A stretch of DNA of 14,456 nucleotides from Oscillospiraceae bacterium. Lineage in GTDB: Bacteria > Bacillota_A > Clostridia > Oscillospirales > CAG-272. The notes beneath the pieces were generated by a model, which worked only from the letters and a program-made list of their open reading frames with translations, searched no databases and was not told the DNA's origin. The stretch covers positions 1 through 14,456 of the forward strand of contig SVSO01000052.1 of assembly GCA_015064195.1 (NCBI GenBank), in the 5' to 3' direction. The position numbers and the translations under genes are program-made. Shown piece after piece: positions 13,371-14,456 of this stretch. Every line of letters starts with the position of its first letter. Positions within the stretch are counted from its first letter, which is position 1.

Positions 13371-14174
13371 TTATTCCCGTTGTGCCGCAGTCTTCCATTC
13401 ATTCAGCTTTCTCGGATACAACTGACAACTCATTCCTCCATCTACGATCAACTCGGCACCAGTGACATTTTTGGATTCATCCGAACCGAAATACCACGTC
13501 GCATTCGCGATATCCTCAAAGTCGGAGATGTCGCCGATGGGTGTCAGCTCACCATTGACGATCTGCTTATCGCCCATTGCTGTCCAGCGATCAGTCTTGA
13601 TCGTACCGGGCAGGACAATGTTGACGCGGATACCAAAGGGACCGAGATCCACAGCAAATGCTTTCGCCAATGCAATCATGCCGCCCTTGGAGGCACAGTA
13701 CGCCGCACGGTTGGGGATTGCACGATACGCGGTATTGGAGCCGATAAAGACGACCGATCCTTTTCCATGATCCCGCATCCGCAATGCAGCCTGACGAATC
13801 ATCATAAAGTTCCAGACAAGGTTGGTCTCCAATACACAGCCGAATTCCTCTACAGACTGTGTGAAGAAATCAAGCCCTTCTGCGGGATTCGTACCATAAC
13901 CGAGATCTGCCGCATTCAGGACGATGGTTTCGACCATTTTGTCCATCCCATCAATCTCGTTGAAAATATCGATCACACGCGCTTCGCTGCGGATGTCAAG
14001 TGCGAAGCCTTTTGCAAACACGCCGTATTCTGCAGCGATCCGGTCGGCGGCTGCCTGTGCGCGATCACCGTCACGGGAAGTCACGAATACATCAAAGCCC
14101 TCTTTCGCAAACCGTGATGCAATCGCATATCCGGTCCCACTTGCTGCTCCTGTTACAAATACTGCTCGGTTCAT
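13371..14174 (-). CDS. Classical short-chain dehydrogenase/reductase
   Basis: 267 residues, normal for a classical SDR. The cofactor loop is TGAASGTG (8-15), NAAD (87-90) follows in the NAG position, and the catalytic residues are Asn118, Ser146, Tyr159 and Lys163 (AAYCASK). LPGTIKTD (188-195) and VTGAELIVDGGMS (237-249) complete the fold. The reaction is NAD(P)-dependent oxidation or reduction of an alcohol. The neighbouring enolase-superfamily gene suggests a sugar or sugar-acid substrate. ATG 14174 has AAGGAG six bases upstream, and the preceding stop is only ten bases away. An in-frame start 60 codons further upstream would overlap the preceding gene out of frame and is rejected. Confidence 0.92.
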   Translation of the reverse strand: MNRAVFVTGAASGTGYAIASRFAKEGFDVFVTSRDGDRAQAAADRIAAEYGVFAKGFALDIRSEARVIDIFNEIDGMDKMVETIVLNAADLGYGTNPAEGLDFFTQSVEEFGCVLETNLVWNFMMIRQAALRMRDHGKGSVVFIGSNTAYRAIPNRAAYCASKGGMIALAKAFAVDLGPFGIRVNIVLPGTIKTDRWTAMGDKQIVNGELTPIGDISDFEDIANATWYFGSDESKNVTGAELIVDGGMSCQLYPRKLNEWKTAAQRE

Positions 14175-14184
14175 CGTTAACTCC

Positions 14185-14456
14185 TTAAAAATAAAATGCA
14201 GTTTTGGGCGGTCTGATATCCGTAAGTGCACCGGTATAGTGACGCAGGGTATGGATCTGATACGGATGTGCCAGACACGCCTCCTCGTTGATTTCAATGC
14301 CCAGACCGGGTTTGTCGGGGATCGTGATATAGGCGAGAGATTTTCCGGTTCCAACCTCGGCTTCGCAGAGAGATGCGTTATAGCCGGTAAAACCCCGATA
14401 GATCTGCTTGCTCAGCTCAATCTGTTCCTCGCGTACATGGAAGCCGTAATCGGGAA
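14185..14456 (-). CDS. Chimeric frame: DinG-type helicase N-terminus joined to enolase-superfamily C-terminus (partial)
   Basis: One uninterrupted minus-strand frame of 89 residues enters from the window edge and stops at 14185. Its first 41 or so residues (PDYGFHVREEQIELSKQIY...SLCEAEVGTGKSLAY) look like the start of a DinG/XPD-type ATP-dependent helicase: a Q-motif-like REEQ segment and the Walker A GTGKS. From about residue 44, TIPDKPGLGIEINEEAC...HTLRHYTGALTDIRPPK reads as the C-terminus of a mandelate racemase/muconate-lactonising enzyme-type dehydratase, complete to its stop. Neither half is expected with the other. The SDR starts ten bases later, which fits the enolase half being the genuine neighbour. 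The joint near 14323-14334 may be a recombination or an assembly error. Confidence 0.75.
   Translation of the reverse strand, partial: PDYGFHVREEQIELSKQIYRGFTGYNASLCEAEVGTGKSLAYITIPDKPGLGIEINEEACLAHPYQIHTLRHYTGALTDIRPPKTAFYF

Noticed and set aside
14175..14354. N-terminal extension of the SDR by 60 codons
   Set aside because: It reads the preceding gene out of frame; the SDR fold begins exactly at MNRAVFVTG with a proper ribosome site.
1..14456. CRISPR arrays, tRNA or rRNA genes, transposases or integrases
   Set aside because: No direct-repeat array, cloverleaf or mobile-element protein was seen on either strand.

Overview
The window looks like chromosomal DNA of an anaerobic Gram-positive bacterium, most likely a gut-type Clostridia (Oscillospiraceae or Lachnospiraceae-like). 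The evidence is the oxygen-sensitive ThiH route to thiazole with a short clostridial-type ThiF, a transcription-terminating TPP riboswitch, strong AGGAGG ribosome sites, sigma-A promoters with 17-bp spacers, rho-independent terminators, and a lipoprotein solute-binding protein of the Firmicutes sugar type. This placement is inferred; no rRNA or tRNA gene is present.

Left half, plus strand. The window opens inside the 3' end of a protein with a carbohydrate-type beta-sandwich C-terminus (1-396). A gene-free leader (397-819) carries a sigma-A promoter, a TPP riboswitch and a riboswitch-controlled terminator. A compact thiamine operon follows: thiS-thiF-thiG-thiH-thiE-thiD-cytX (820-6413). It makes the thiazole half of thiamine from tyrosine and ThiS thiocarboxylate. 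HMP is imported by CytX and phosphorylated by ThiD, and ThiE joins the two halves. thiC is absent here, so the operon reads as thiazole synthesis plus pyrimidine salvage. A shared convergent terminator ends it.

Middle, minus strand (6605-10057). A two-gene unit encodes a cytoplasmic protein joining an N-terminal XRE helix-turn-helix to a complete glycoside-hydrolase-like beta-propeller plus beta-sandwich, followed by a lipoprotein sugar-type solute-binding protein. No permease genes accompany it. The promoter lies next to and partly inside a 35-bp inverted repeat that is a natural candidate operator for the HTH protein. This is the most unusual part of the window.

Right part, minus strand (10282-14456). 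A DapA-family aldolase/lyase and an NAD-dependent epimerase-like protein form a tightly coupled pair. Their promoter carries a perfect 18-bp palindrome at the predicted transcription start. A TetR-family regulator with its own promoter and terminator lies just upstream. Further upstream are a classical SDR dehydrogenase and the C-terminus of an enolase-superfamily (mandelate racemase-like) dehydratase. Together these suggest sugar or sugar-acid catabolism through a 2-keto-3-deoxy acid, with the substrate unknown. At the extreme right edge the enolase frame runs without a stop into a DinG-type helicase N-terminus with a Walker A motif. That is either a real illegitimate fusion or an assembly misjoin.
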